Assembly: GCA_002401155.1 (NCBI GenBank)
Contig: NVSG01000004.1
Coordinates: forward strand, 67,258 to 116,817
Source of the DNA: Hyphomicrobiales bacterium
GTDB lineage: Bacteria > Pseudomonadota > Alphaproteobacteria > Rhizobiales > Rhizobiaceae
Length of the DNA stretch: 49,560 nucleotides
Direction: 5' to 3'
Position numbers and translations under genes: made by a program. Below are positions 24,948-33,251 of the stretch, one piece after another (positions within the stretch are counted from its first letter, which is position 1; the number at the start of each line of letters is the position of its first letter). Under the pieces are notes generated by a model that saw only the letters and a program-made list of their open reading frames with translations, was not told the DNA's origin and ran no database searches.

Positions 24948-27218
24948 ATGATCCTGAATCGCAAGAAAACTTCTCGCCGCAAGCGGGCGGAACGGGCCGA
25001 ACGGATTGAGCCTCATTTTGGGGAATCTTCCAAATCAGCATCAAGAGATATTTGCCTGAGCGCGGAAGATCGCAGCGTTGCAAATGGTGACAGACCGCGA
25101 AAAACCCGTAAAGCAGCAAGTAAACCACGTCGGAAAACTGCCAAAAAATCCCGCAATAAAAAGCGCTCTTTGCTCTCACGTTTCCTGCGTGGGGGTATCT
25201 ATTGGGGCTTCGTACTGGGAATTTGGGGTGTGATCGCTGTCATTGGCGTTGTTGGTTATTATGGCGCGCAACTGCCCCAGACGTCGAGCTGGAGTGTGCC
25301 TGAGCGGCCACCAAATGCAAAAATTGTCTCGGTTGATGGTGCACTAATCGCCAATCGCGGTGTGACTGGCGGCGAAGCAATGATGCTCGGCGAGATGTCG
25401 CCTTATATCCCTATGGCCGTGATTGCCATTGAGGATAGGCGGTTTCAAAGTCATTTTGGCTTTGACCCAATTGGTTTTACCCGGGCGATGGTTACCAATT
25501 TGATTGCCGGACGGCTTACTCAGGGCGGTTCGACATTGACCCAGCAATTGGCCAAGAATTTATTCTTAAAACCGGAACGCACCTTTGCACGTAAGGTTCA
25601 GGAGCTGATTTTGGCTATTTGGCTTGAGACCAAATATTCCAAGGATGAAATTCTGGAACTCTATTTGAACCGGGTCTATTTTGGCTCCGGTGCCTATGGG
25701 GTAGATGCCGCAGCACGGCGCTATTTTCAAAAATCGGCACGCGACGTTTCTTTGGCAGAAGCGGCATTAATAGCCGGTCTGTTAAAGGCCCCGTCAAAAC
25801 TTTCTCCTGCCCGCAATCCCAAACTTGCCCAAGCCCGTGCCCAACTGGTTCTGGCCGCCATGCGCCGCGAAGGCTTTGTGACCAAGAACGAGACCAATAA
25901 AGCCCTTTCCATGGAGCCTAAAAAGGCCAAACGTTATTGGAGCGGCTCGCAACATTATGTGGCTGATTTGGTGATGAAAGAATTGCCGAGCCTGATCGGT
26001 GATTTTCAGAAAAACGTAATTGTCGATACGACCATCGATCTCAAAATGCAAAAACTTGCTGGCAAGATCATTTCCAACACCTTGAAGAAAAAAGGCAAAA
26101 AGCTGCGAGTTTCTCAAGGTGCGCTGGTGGCAATGGATGCCAATGGTGCCATCCGTGCGCTGGTTGGCGGCAATGAATATGCCGATAGCCAGTTTAACCG
26201 CGCCACCGATGCCATGCGTCAGCCCGGTTCCGCCTTTAAGCCATTTGTTTATCTTGCCGCGCTGGAACGCGGTCTCACTCCAGCTTCCATCCGTATGGAT
26301 GCCCCTGTAAAAATTGGCAATTGGACACCCAAAAACTACGATAAAAAATATCGTGGCGCGGTAACGCTTTCAACCGCATTGGCCAAGTCGCTGAATACGG
26401 TTGCGGCCCAATTGGCGACAGAAGTTGGCCCCGGCAATGTGGTGGCAACAGCTCACAGGCTGGGAATTAATTCCAAACTGCAAAATAATGCATCGATTGC
26501 CCTTGGCACATCTGAGGTGAAGCTGATGGAGCTAACCGGTGCCTATGTGCCATTTGCCAATGGCGGATATCGCATCACGCCCCATATCATCAAGCGGGTG
26601 AAAGACCTCAAAGGCAATGTTCTTTATGAACGCAGGAGCGAAAACGCTGATCAGGTAATAAGACCGCGAGAGCTTGGTATGATGAATATTATGCTGCAAC
26701 AGGTCGTCGAAAAAGGCACCGGCAAAGCTGCCCGTATCAAGGGTTGGCAGGTGGCGGGTAAAACGGGCACCAGCCAGAATTCGCGTGATGGGCTTTTCAT
26801 TGGTTATACGGCTAATCTTATCACCGGCATATGGTACGGTAATGATAATGGAAAGCCGACTAATAAAGTGACCGGTGGCTCAATTCCTGCGCAAAGCTGG
26901 AACGCTTTCATGACCGGCGCTCTTAAAGGCGTGCCAATTGCTGATTTGCCGGGTAACTATATTGGCGAAGTTTCGGTTATTCCAACCGCCCGGCCATCGC
27001 GTCCAATTGTTCGTGCGCCGCGTAATATTGCCCGCTTTGTGGCTCCAGCCAAACCGCGAAATGCTGCACCGGTTGTTATCAAGCCGCGCCAAGACACCCG
27101 TCAGACCACCCGCATTGCTGCCAGAAGCGTTGGACCTCGCCCATCTGCCGGGCTGGGGGACTCAAACAAAAACCGCCAAAAACCAAGAACCATAATGGAC
27201 TTGCTTTTCGGCGGTTAA
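24948..27218 (+). CDS. Class A penicillin-binding protein (PBP1A-type bifunctional transglycosylase/transpeptidase)
   Basis: The enzyme polymerises and cross-links peptidoglycan. An N-terminal cytoplasmic tail (1-70) is highly basic, then one membrane anchor (about 78-104) leads to a GT51 glycosyltransferase domain. Its motifs are IAIEDRRFQSHFGFD (catalytic Glu), QGGSTLTQQLAKNLFL and KVQELILAIWLE. The transpeptidase domain has SxxK in RQPGSAFKPF (nucleophile Ser428), SxN in KSLNTV and KTGT at 605-608. The C terminus after about 670 is a Pro/Arg-rich basic tail. The length, 756, is like the shorter alphaproteobacterial PBP1 proteins (also called PbpC or Mrc in places), and it lacks the ODD/OB insert of E. 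coli PBP1A. No clear ribosome site precedes ATG 24948. Confidence 0.93.
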   Translation: MILNRKKTSRRKRAERAERIEPHFGESSKSASRDICLSAEDRSVANGDRPRKTRKAASKPRRKTAKKSRNKKRSLLSRFLRGGIYWGFVLGIWGVIAVIGVVGYYGAQLPQTSSWSVPERPPNAKIVSVDGALIANRGVTGGEAMMLGEMSPYIPMAVIAIEDRRFQSHFGFDPIGFTRAMVTNLIAGRLTQGGSTLTQQLAKNLFLKPERTFARKVQELILAIWLETKYSKDEILELYLNRVYFGSGAYGVDAAARRYFQKSARDVSLAEAALIAGLLKAPSKLSPARNPKLAQARAQLVLAAMRREGFVTKNETNKALSMEPKKAKRYWSGSQHYVADLVMKELPSLIGDFQKNVIVDTTIDLKMQKLAGKIISNTLKKKGKKLRVSQGALVAMDANGAIRALVGGNEYADSQFNRATDAMRQPGSAFKPFVYLAALERGLTPASIRMDAPVKIGNWTPKNYDKKYRGAVTLSTALAKSLNTVAAQLATEVGPGNVVATAHRLGINSKLQNNASIALGTSEVKLMELTGAYVPFANGGYRITPHIIKRVKDLKGNVLYERRSENADQVIRPRELGMMNIMLQQVVEKGTGKAARIKGWQVAGKTGTSQNSRDGLFIGYTANLITGIWYGNDNGKPTNKVTGGSIPAQSWNAFMTGALKGVPIADLPGNYIGEVSVIPTARPSRPIVRAPRNIARFVAPAKPRNAAPVVIKPRQDTRQTTRIAARSVGPRPSAGLGDSNKNRQKPRTIMDLLFGG

Positions 27219-27232
27219 ATTACCGTGAACTG

Positions 27233-27312
27233 GCTAGAGCAGATTTGACTTAGTCAGCTGCTCAGATGGCGAAGAGCCATCCGGCGCTTACTCGCCGCGA
27301 GAACAAACAAAC
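27233..27312 (+). repeat. Dispersed hairpin repeat, copy B
   Basis: The copy starts CTAGAGCAGATTTGACTTAG. It carries hairpin 1 GATGGC-GAAGA-GCCATC (27265-27281), hairpin 2 CGGCG-CTTACT-CGCCG (27282-27297) and ends CGCGAGAACAAAC. Relative to copy A both sides of stem 1 change together (GGTGGC/GCCACC to GATGGC/GCCATC). It occupies the gap between two convergent genes. Confidence 0.75.
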
Positions 27313-27759
27313 TTAGTCCAGCTTTGGAATGCGCAGCATCTGGCCTGGATAAATTTTATCAGGATCGCTGAGCATTGGTTTGTTGGCTTCAAAAATCTCC
27401 GGATATTTTGAACCATTGCCGTAATGTTTGGTGGCAATTTTCCAAAGGCTGTCGCCTTTTTGTACTTCATGCAACACTACGTCTGCTGGTGCAGCGGCAG
27501 CAACTTTAACTTCAGTTGCCTCAACCTGCGAAACCCCCAACGTGTTGCCAAGCGCTACAATCGCTTTTTCAAAGATCGACTGATCTGCGACGTCACCTTT
27601 GATAATGGCTTTGTCGCCTACGATTTCAACGGTAATATTTTCTGTACCAAGATCGTGGCTATCAAGTTCTTTTTTCAAGTCTTCTGCAGTTGGCGGTGTT
27701 TCTTCGTCACCAAAACCCAATTTTTTTCCAACGGATTTTACAAAATCAAAAATACCCAT
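27313..27759 (-). CDS. BON-LysM protein (YgaU/Kbp type)
   Basis: The 148-residue protein pairs a BON domain (about 25-88, containing ITVEIVGDKAIIKGDVADQSIFEKAIVALGNTLGVSQVE) with a C-terminal LysM domain (about 96-146, HEVQKGDSLWKIATKHYGNGSKYPEIFEANKPMLSDPDKIYPGQMLRIP). This is the architecture of E. coli YgaU, now Kbp, a cytoplasmic potassium-binding protein important under osmotic stress. There is no signal peptide here either, and the N terminus MGIFDFVKSVGKKLGFGDE matches the family. It is divergent from chvI; pckA, often found next to chvI in Rhizobiales, is not here. Confidence 0.9.
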   Translation of the reverse strand: MGIFDFVKSVGKKLGFGDEETPPTAEDLKKELDSHDLGTENITVEIVGDKAIIKGDVADQSIFEKAIVALGNTLGVSQVEATEVKVAAAAPADVVLHEVQKGDSLWKIATKHYGNGSKYPEIFEANKPMLSDPDKIYPGQMLRIPKLD

Positions 27760-27968
27760 AGTTTTTCCTCGCCTGATTTAGTCAAAAATAGTTTTAATTG
27801 ATGGCATTTGAATAGATTAGGAGCAAGAGAAAAGATTTTCAGGGTATAGTTTTGCAGTGAAGTGCCCTTACGCTCGGTCAGAACGCAATCAGAATACAGC
27901 TGATCAATATTGTTTCTTGCCACAATTTACGCGTAATTATGGCGCCAATGGCCATGGTGCCTTATATG

Positions 27969-27986
27969 TGTCCTACGTGTAAGACA
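27969..27986. promoter_or_regulatory. Imperfect palindrome upstream of chvI
   Basis: TGTCCTAC and GTAAGACA, separated by GT, match as inverted repeats at 7 of 8 positions, 22 bases before the chvI ATG and partly over the 5' untranslated region. ChvI is often autoregulated, so this could be a regulator site, but I cannot match it confidently to the published ChvI motif. The rest of the 249-base gap back to the LysM gene shows no gene. Confidence 0.3.
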
Positions 27987-28008
27987 GATTTGACGGAGAA
28001 TTTTCAAA

Positions 28009-28722
28009 ATGCCAACAATTGCTCTTGTGGATGATGATCGCAATATCCTGACTTCGGTATCGATTGCACTGGAATCTGAAGGCTATCGGGTCGAGACTTA
28101 TACCGATGGCGCGTCAGCTCTCGATGGTTTGAGCATTCGCCGTCCCGATCTGGCGATATTCGATATCAAGATGCCGCGCATGGATGGCATGGAATTGCTG
28201 CGGCGGCTGCGACAGAGTTCGGACCTGCCGGTGATATTCCTCACTTCCAAGGACGATGAAATTGACCAGCTATTTGGCCTGAAAATGGGTGCCGATGATT
28301 TTATCACCAAGCCGTTTTCCCAGCGTCTGCTGGTTGAGCGGGTAAAAGCTGTACTGAGACGCGCCAATGCGGGGCCGCTTTCCGGTACAAAATCTGGCGA
28401 TAGCGACAAAGCTTCCAATACGTTGGAGCGCGGTCTGTTGGTGATGGATCAGGAGCGCCATACCTGCACATGGGATGGCAAACCGGTCACACTGACAGTA
28501 ACCGAATTCCTCATTCTGTTTGCGCTGGCACAACGTCCCGGTGTTGTAAAAAGCCGCGATTCATTAATGGATGCCGCCTATGACGACCAAGTTTATGTGG
28601 ATGATCGTACCATCGATAGCCACATCAAGCGGCTGCGCAAGAAATTCAAGGTGGAAGATGACGATTTCGACATGATCGAAACCCTCTACGGTGTTGGTTA
28701 TCGTTTCCGCGAAAACGTTTGA
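28009..28722 (+). CDS. chvI: Response regulator ChvI
   Basis: ChvI is an OmpR-family transcription factor activated by ChvG (ExoS). It controls acid response, exopolysaccharide, envelope and symbiosis/virulence genes in Rhizobiales. The receiver domain (1-120) has the acidic pocket LVDDDR, phospho-acceptor Asp52 in [12 protein letters not shown], and switch residues FLTSKDDE and KPFSQRLL. The winged helix follows ([54 protein letters not shown]). Length is 237, as in orthologues. CGGAGA precedes ATG 28009 by eight bases. chvG follows 69 bases downstream. Confidence 0.95.
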   Translation: MPTIALVDDDRNILTSVSIALESEGYRVETYTDGASALDGLSIRRPDLAIFDIKMPRMDGMELLRRLRQSSDLPVIFLTSKDDEIDQLFGLKMGADDFITKPFSQRLLVERVKAVLRRANAGPLSGTKSGDSDKASNTLERGLLVMDQERHTCTWDGKPVTLTVTEFLILFALAQRPGVVKSRDSLMDAAYDDQVYVDDRTIDSHIKRLRKKFKVEDDDFDMIETLYGVGYRFRENV

Positions 28723-28791
28723 GCGAAGGCGGTCCGTACGTTATGCTTTGGGTTATGGACTCATAAGCAGGGTCAATTTATTGGAAGATGA

Positions 28792-30690
28792 ATGGATCTG
28801 GACCCGCAAAATTCGCGAGAACGTCTGTCCGACGACAAGCCAGTCGAAGGAAGCGTGGACGCGCGTGAAAAAACGCGCCCTGATCAAGCAACCAAACCAA
28901 TAGCCAAGACCTCAACCAGCGGGCAAAAGCGCGCAGATGAGATCTCTTTGACGCTTGCAGAGGGCCGCGGAGAAGCCAGCCCGTCAAAAACTCGCCCAAT
29001 GTCCAGATTGTTGCAGGCCATGCGGCGCACGCTTGTGTCTTCGCTCACACGGCGCATCATCTCCCTCAATCTCACAGCCCTTGCGGTAATTTTGTCGAGT
29101 ATCCTCTATCTCAACCAGTTCCGCGAAGGTCTGATTGATGCGCGGATAGAAAGCCTGCTCACTCAGGGGCGCATCATTGCCGATTCGATTTCCGTTTCAG
29201 CGACAGTTGAAACCAATACCATCACCATTGATCCCGATAAATTGCTGGAATTGCGTACCGGTGAGAGCGTGCTTCCCTCCCTTGATAATTTTGATAGTCT
29301 CGATTTTCCGATTGATCCGGAAAGAATTGCGCCTGTGCTAAGGGAACTTATTCAGCCAACCCGCACCAGAGCGCGCATTTATGACCCGGAAGGGTTGTTA
29401 ATCCTTGATTCGCGCCATCTTTACGCCGGAGGGCAGGTGTTGCGCTATGATTTGCCGGTGCTGGACGATGAAGAAATGGGCATGCTTGATTGGGTTCGCG
29501 AAACCTTGAACTGGCTCCTGCGTCCGAAAGATTTACCCATTTACCGGGAAATTCAGGGCCTTGGGACCGAATATCCAGAAGTTGCTTCTGCCCTCTTAGG
29601 GGCGCCAAAACCGGTTGTTCGGGTCACCGAAAAAGGTGAAATGATTGTTTCTGTTGCTTTGCCCATTCAGCGTTTTCGGGCGGTGTTAGGGGTTTTACTG
29701 CTATCAACCCAAGGGGGTGATATCGACAGGATTGTTACCGAAGAGCGCTTGGCTATCCTTCGCATTTTTCTGGTGGCGGCAATTGTGATGATTATCCTTT
29801 CGATTGTGCTTTCAAGTGCCATCGCAATGCCCCTTCGTAAACTATCAGAATCAGCCAATAGGGTGCGGCGCGGGGTGAATTCACGGGTGGAAATACCGGA
29901 TTTCTCCGGCAGACAGGACGAAATTGGTGATTTATCCGCAGCCTTGGGGGATATGACCAAGGCTCTTTACGGGCGCATTGAGGCAATTGAGAGCTTTGCT
30001 GCCGATGTGAGCCATGAACTGAAAAACCCGCTGACCTCTCTTCGCAGCGCAGTTGAAACCCTGCCTCTGGCTAAAACCCAGAAGGCCAAAGACCAATTGA
30101 TGGCCGTTATTCAGCATGATGTGCGGCGGCTTGATCGGTTGATCACCGATATTTCCGATGCATCGCGACTGGACGCGGAGCTGGCGCGCACCGATCTGGA
30201 ACCGATCGATCTGGACAAATTGCTGTTGGCAGTTGTTGAAATTGCCAGCCAGATCTCCAGGCGTCAGAAGCAGGTGGCAATTTCTGCCAATATTGAAAAG
30301 CTGAAAGACCAAAAGGATGGCTACGTGATTCAAGGTCACGATAGCCGCCTGGGTCAGGTCATCAACAATCTGATTGATAATGCCAAATCCTTTGTGCCGG
30401 AAACCGGCGGTAAAATTACGCTGTCGCTAAAATCAATCGGCAGTAATTTTCAGATTGTGGTGGAGGATAACGGCCCGGGCATTCGTGCAGAAGATATGAA
30501 CCGGGTGTTCGAACGTTTTTATACGGACCGTCCGGATGGCGAGGCTTTTGGGCAAAATTCGGGCCTTGGCCTGTCGATTTCCAAGCAGATAATCGAAGCC
30601 CATGGGGGTTCAATCATGGTGGAAAATCGCCGTGCACCCACTCATGGCGCACGGTTTGTGATTTTACTTCCCGCCGGAAAATCTGGATAA
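28792..30690 (+). CDS. chvG: Sensor histidine kinase ChvG (ExoS-type)
   Basis: ChvG senses acidic or stressed envelope conditions (blocked by ExoR in rhizobia) and phosphorylates ChvI. Layout of the 632 residues: a polar N-terminal tail of about 80, longer than usual; TM1 (about 91-108, IISLNLTALAVILSSILYL); a periplasmic sensor domain (about 110-320); TM2 (about 322-345, ILRIFLVAAIVMIILSIVLSS); HAMP; the dimerisation box FAADVSHELKNPLTSLRS with phospho-acceptor His408; and an ATPase domain with N-box NNLIDNAKSF, EDNGPGI and GLGLSISKQI. GGAAG precedes ATG 28792. In many Rhizobiales hprK follows directly; here the next gene is PTS IIA. Confidence 0.94.
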   Translation: MDLDPQNSRERLSDDKPVEGSVDAREKTRPDQATKPIAKTSTSGQKRADEISLTLAEGRGEASPSKTRPMSRLLQAMRRTLVSSLTRRIISLNLTALAVILSSILYLNQFREGLIDARIESLLTQGRIIADSISVSATVETNTITIDPDKLLELRTGESVLPSLDNFDSLDFPIDPERIAPVLRELIQPTRTRARIYDPEGLLILDSRHLYAGGQVLRYDLPVLDDEEMGMLDWVRETLNWLLRPKDLPIYREIQGLGTEYPEVASALLGAPKPVVRVTEKGEMIVSVALPIQRFRAVLGVLLLSTQGGDIDRIVTEERLAILRIFLVAAIVMIILSIVLSSAIAMPLRKLSESANRVRRGVNSRVEIPDFSGRQDEIGDLSAALGDMTKALYGRIEAIESFAADVSHELKNPLTSLRSAVETLPLAKTQKAKDQLMAVIQHDVRRLDRLITDISDASRLDAELARTDLEPIDLDKLLLAVVEIASQISRRQKQVAISANIEKLKDQKDGYVIQGHDSRLGQVINNLIDNAKSFVPETGGKITLSLKSIGSNFQIVVEDNGPGIRAEDMNRVFERFYTDRPDGEAFGQNSGLGLSISKQIIEAHGGSIMVENRRAPTHGARFVILLPAGKSG

Positions 30691-30731
30691 AACAAGAAAA
30701 TTGCCTTGCGCTAAAGCGGGAATCAGTAAAA

Positions 30732-30782
30732 ATGGCCCAGAAAAATAGCGTTGTATCAACCGGGAAGCTGAAAACATTATGA
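30732..30782 (+). CDS. Possible 16-codon leader or relic ORF before the PTS IIA gene
   Basis: ATG 30732 opens a frame encoding MAQKNSVVSTGKLKTL whose TGA overlaps the PTS IIA start as ATGA. It sits precisely where hprK would be expected, between chvG and PTS IIA. It could be a coupling leader peptide, a remnant of a deleted gene, or chance; a GGGA about 12 bases upstream is a weak ribosome site. I cannot assign homology to so short a peptide. Confidence 0.2.
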   Translation: MAQKNSVVSTGKLKTL

Positions 30783-31180
30783 TTGGGCTCGTACTCGTTA
30801 CGCACGGACAATTGGCCAATGAATTTCGGCTGGCGCTGGAACATGTGGTGGGACCGCAAGAACAGATGGAAACCATCGCGATTGGGCCCGATGATGATAT
30901 GGAGCAGCGCCGTCAGGATATTCTTGATAGCGTATCGCAGGTTAATTCCGGCAGTGGCGTGATTATTCTCACCGATATGTTTGGCGGCACCCCGTCCAAT
31001 CTCGCCATATCGGTGATGCAAGCCGGCACAATCGAAGTTTTGGCCGGGGTTAATTTGCCCATGCTGATCAAGCTTGCCAGCGTCAGAACATCCGACAATA
31101 TGGATGAAAGCCTGACAGAAGCGCAGGATTCAGGCCGTAAATACATCAACGTGGCCAGCCAAGTCTTGCAGGGCCAGTAG
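30779..31180 (+). CDS. PTS mannose-family EIIA protein (ManX/PtsM-like)
   Basis: The 133-residue domain begins MIGLVLVTHGQLANEF, where His9 is the phospho-acceptor of the EIIA-Man fold. IILTDMFGGTPSNLAIS and EVLAGVNLPMLIKLAS are the other family blocks. Alphaproteobacteria usually have no sugar-transporting partner for it; together with EI-Ntr and HPr it forms a regulatory phosphorelay. It is followed 4 bases later by HPr. GGGAAG lies about 12 bases before the ATG, and a tiny upstream frame overlaps it as ATGA. hprK, usually just upstream, is absent. Confidence 0.93.
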   Translation: MIGLVLVTHGQLANEFRLALEHVVGPQEQMETIAIGPDDDMEQRRQDILDSVSQVNSGSGVIILTDMFGGTPSNLAISVMQAGTIEVLAGVNLPMLIKLASVRTSDNMDESLTEAQDSGRKYINVASQVLQGQ

Positions 31181-31184
31181 CTAA

Positions 31185-31469
31185 ATGCCAGATGGTCCGG
31201 CCGCGCCGCGCATATTCAAAATTACCAATAAACGAGGTTTACATGCGAGAGCATCGGCTAAATTCGTAAAATGCGTTGAGGCATTCAATGCCAAAATTAC
31301 CGTCAGCAAGGACGGCCACGTGGTTGGTGGCACTTCCATTATGGGCTTAATGTTGCTGGCTGCAGGCAATGGCAGCTCAATTCATATTTCCGCCAGCGGC
31401 CCCGATGCCAATGAGGCGTTGATCGCACTACAAAACCTGATTGATGACAAGTTTGGGGAAGGGGAATAA
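31185..31469 (+). CDS. ptsH: HPr-family phosphocarrier protein
   Basis: HPr passes phosphate from enzyme I to EIIA proteins. The active-site motif is NKRGLHARASAKFV with His20. The regulatory-serine motif, GGTSIMGLMLLAAGNG with Ser51 (equivalent of Ser46), is fully conserved. That serine is the target of HPr kinase/phosphorylase, whose gene is not in this window. Length is 94 residues, with an N-terminal extension of about nine. The gene lies 4 bases after PTS IIA and about 175 bases upstream of ahcY. Confidence 0.95.
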   Translation: MPDGPAAPRIFKITNKRGLHARASAKFVKCVEAFNAKITVSKDGHVVGGTSIMGLMLLAAGNGSSIHISASGPDANEALIALQNLIDDKFGEGE

Positions 31470-31492
31470 GGGTATCCTGTTCCCGTTATCGA

Positions 31493-31518
31493 ATCATATA
31501 AAGAATTCTTTATATGAT
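31493..31518. promoter_or_regulatory. Perfect 26-bp palindrome upstream of ahcY, candidate SahR-type operator
   Basis: Each 13-base half is ATCATATAAAGAA or its exact reverse complement, with no spacer or mismatch, centred on an EcoRI-like GAATTC. It lies about 126 bases before the ahcY start and 24 after the HPr stop. ArsR-family regulators of the methionine/SAM cycle (SahR) bind AT-rich palindromes of this general form near ahcY and met genes. That match is from memory of the family, so the regulator name is an inference. Confidence 0.6.
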
Positions 31519-31644
31519 ATTGCATGGCGCATAGCATCCTGCTAAACAAGCGACAAGTTCGCCTGATAGACTTGAATTTGTGTATCTGAGTCTAACGCGA
31601 ATTCCCTTGTTGTAAGTATTTAACCCTCTCCAAAAGGATATCTC

Positions 31645-33045
31645 ATGAGCGCGTTCACAGACTATATTGTGAAAGACATCGACCTTGCCGATTATGGCCG
31701 CAAGGAAATCGTTATCGCTGAAACCGAAATGCCGGGCCTGATGGCCTGCCGCGAAGAATTCGGTGAATCAAAACCCCTAAAGGGCGCCCGCATTGCCGGT
31801 TCCCTTCATATGACCATTCAGACCGCCGTTTTGATTGAAACATTGGTGGCGCTTGGTGCTGACGTTCGTTGGGCATCCTGCAATATCTTCTCAACACAGG
31901 ATCATGCCGCTGCTGCAATCGCTGTTGCTGAGGTTCCGGTATTCGCCATTAAGGGTGAAACACTTGAAGAATATTGGGATTATGCCGATAGAATCTTCCA
32001 GTGGGATGATGGCGAATTCTGCAACATGATCCTCGACGATGGCGGCGATGCCACAGGCTATATCCTGCTTGGCGCCCGTCAGGAGGCTGGTGAAGACGTA
32101 ATTTCCAAGCCAGAATCCGAAGAAGAAGAATATATGTTTGCCCAGATCAAAAAGCGTCTGGCAGCAAGCCCGGGCTGGTTCACCAAGCAGCGCGATGCCA
32201 TCATCGGCATTTCAGAAGAAACCACCACCGGTGTTAATCGCCTTTACCAATTGATGGATAAAGGCCTTTTGCCTTTCCCGGCAATCAATGTGAACGATTC
32301 GGTTACCAAATCGAAATTCGACAATAAATATGGTTGTAAAGAATCCCTCGTTGACGGCATTCGCCGCGCAACCGATACAATGATGGCCGGTAAGGTTGCT
32401 GTTGTTTGTGGTTATGGCGATGTGGGCAAGGGTTCTGCTGCAAGTCTGGCTGGCGCTGGTGCTCGCGTGAAAGTAACTGAAATCGATCCAATTTGCGCCC
32501 TTCAGGCCTGCATGGATGGCTTTGAAGTTGTTCAATTGGAAGATGTTGTTTCTTCTGCTGATATTTTCATCACCACCACCGGCAATAAGGATATCATCCG
32601 GATCGAGCATATGCGCGAAATGAAAGATATGGTCATTGTTGGCAATATCGGTCACTTCGACAATGAAATCGAAGTTGCAAAACTAAAGAATTACAAATGG
32701 GACAACATCAAGCCTCAGGTTGATATGATTGAATTCCCAAATGGTAATCGCATGATCCTTCTTTCCGAAGGTCGCTTGCTCAATCTTGGTAATGCCACAG
32801 GCCATCCAAGCTTTGTGATGTCCGCAAGTTTTGCCAATCAGGTACTGGCCCAGATCGAGCTTTATACCAAATCGGAAAACTACAAAAACGAAGTCTATGT
32901 GCTGCCTAAACACCTCGATGAGAAGGTTGCCATGATGCATTTGGCCAAGCTGAATGCGAATTTGTCCAAATTGAGTGAAGAACAAGCCGCCTATATTGGC
33001 GTTCCGGTTGATGGCCCTTATAAGCCAGAACACTACAGATATTGA
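31645..33045 (+). CDS. ahcY: Adenosylhomocysteinase (S-adenosyl-L-homocysteine hydrolase)
   Basis: AhcY splits SAH into adenosine and homocysteine with bound NAD, relieving SAH inhibition of methyltransferases. The 466 residues include [40 protein letters not shown] (substrate site), [17 protein letters not shown] (catalytic Lys/Asp and GC), the NAD-binding [27 protein letters not shown], and the C terminus ending [16 protein letters not shown] [13 protein letters not shown]. The insert of about 40 residues ([21 protein letters not shown]) is typical of bacterial AhcY. AAAAGGA precedes ATG 31645. A good terminator follows. The position next to ptsH is conserved in Rhizobiales. Confidence 0.98.
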   Translation: MSAFTDYIVKDIDLADYGRKEIVIAETEMPGLMACREEFGESKPLKGARIAGSLHMTIQTAVLIETLVALGADVRWASCNIFSTQDHAAAAIAVAEVPVFAIKGETLEEYWDYADRIFQWDDGEFCNMILDDGGDATGYILLGARQEAGEDVISKPESEEEEYMFAQIKKRLAASPGWFTKQRDAIIGISEETTTGVNRLYQLMDKGLLPFPAINVNDSVTKSKFDNKYGCKESLVDGIRRATDTMMAGKVAVVCGYGDVGKGSAASLAGAGARVKVTEIDPICALQACMDGFEVVQLEDVVSSADIFITTTGNKDIIRIEHMREMKDMVIVGNIGHFDNEIEVAKLKNYKWDNIKPQVDMIEFPNGNRMILLSEGRLLNLGNATGHPSFVMSASFANQVLAQIELYTKSENYKNEVYVLPKHLDEKVAMMHLAKLNANLSKLSEEQAAYIGVPVDGPYKPEHYRY

Positions 33046-33076
33046 TTTAGACCTATCTATCCACAACATATAGTAG

Positions 33077-33111
33077 CCGCCGGATTGACAAATCCGGCGG
33101 TTTTATTTTTT
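33077..33111 (+). terminator. Intrinsic terminator of ahcY
   Basis: CCGCCGGATT (33077-33086), loop GACA, and AATCCGGCGG (33091-33100) form a perfect 10-bp GC-rich stem. TTTTATTTTTT follows at once. It lies 31 bases after the ahcY stop, so it should close the ahcY transcript efficiently before divL. Confidence 0.92.
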
Positions 33112-33126
33112 AAAAAACACTTCCAG

Positions 33127-33161
33127 CTGATTCGCTAATTGAGTATTGTTAAACGAATCAG
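33127..33161. promoter_or_regulatory. Inverted repeat in the divL upstream region
   Basis: CTGATTCG (33127-33134) and CGAATCAG (33154-33161) are exact inverted repeats separated by 19 AT-rich bases. Pairing continues inward as CTAA/TTAA with one base offset. The element is 90 bases before divL. No canonical CtrA site (TTAA-N7-TTAA) is evident here. Function as an operator is a guess from position and symmetry. Confidence 0.35.
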
Positions 33162-33251
33162 TTGCCAATGGCCCATAGAGGCAAATCATAAAAATATGGC
33201 GCGATGAAAGCAGGGCGGTCTCGGTAATCTAGTGGCGAGAGGACCAAAGGC

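Noticed and set aside
31470..31644. SAH or SAM riboswitch upstream of ahcY
   Set aside because: Apart from the 26-bp DNA palindrome I see no conserved riboswitch stem pattern, and the palindrome lies far from the start codon with no terminator.
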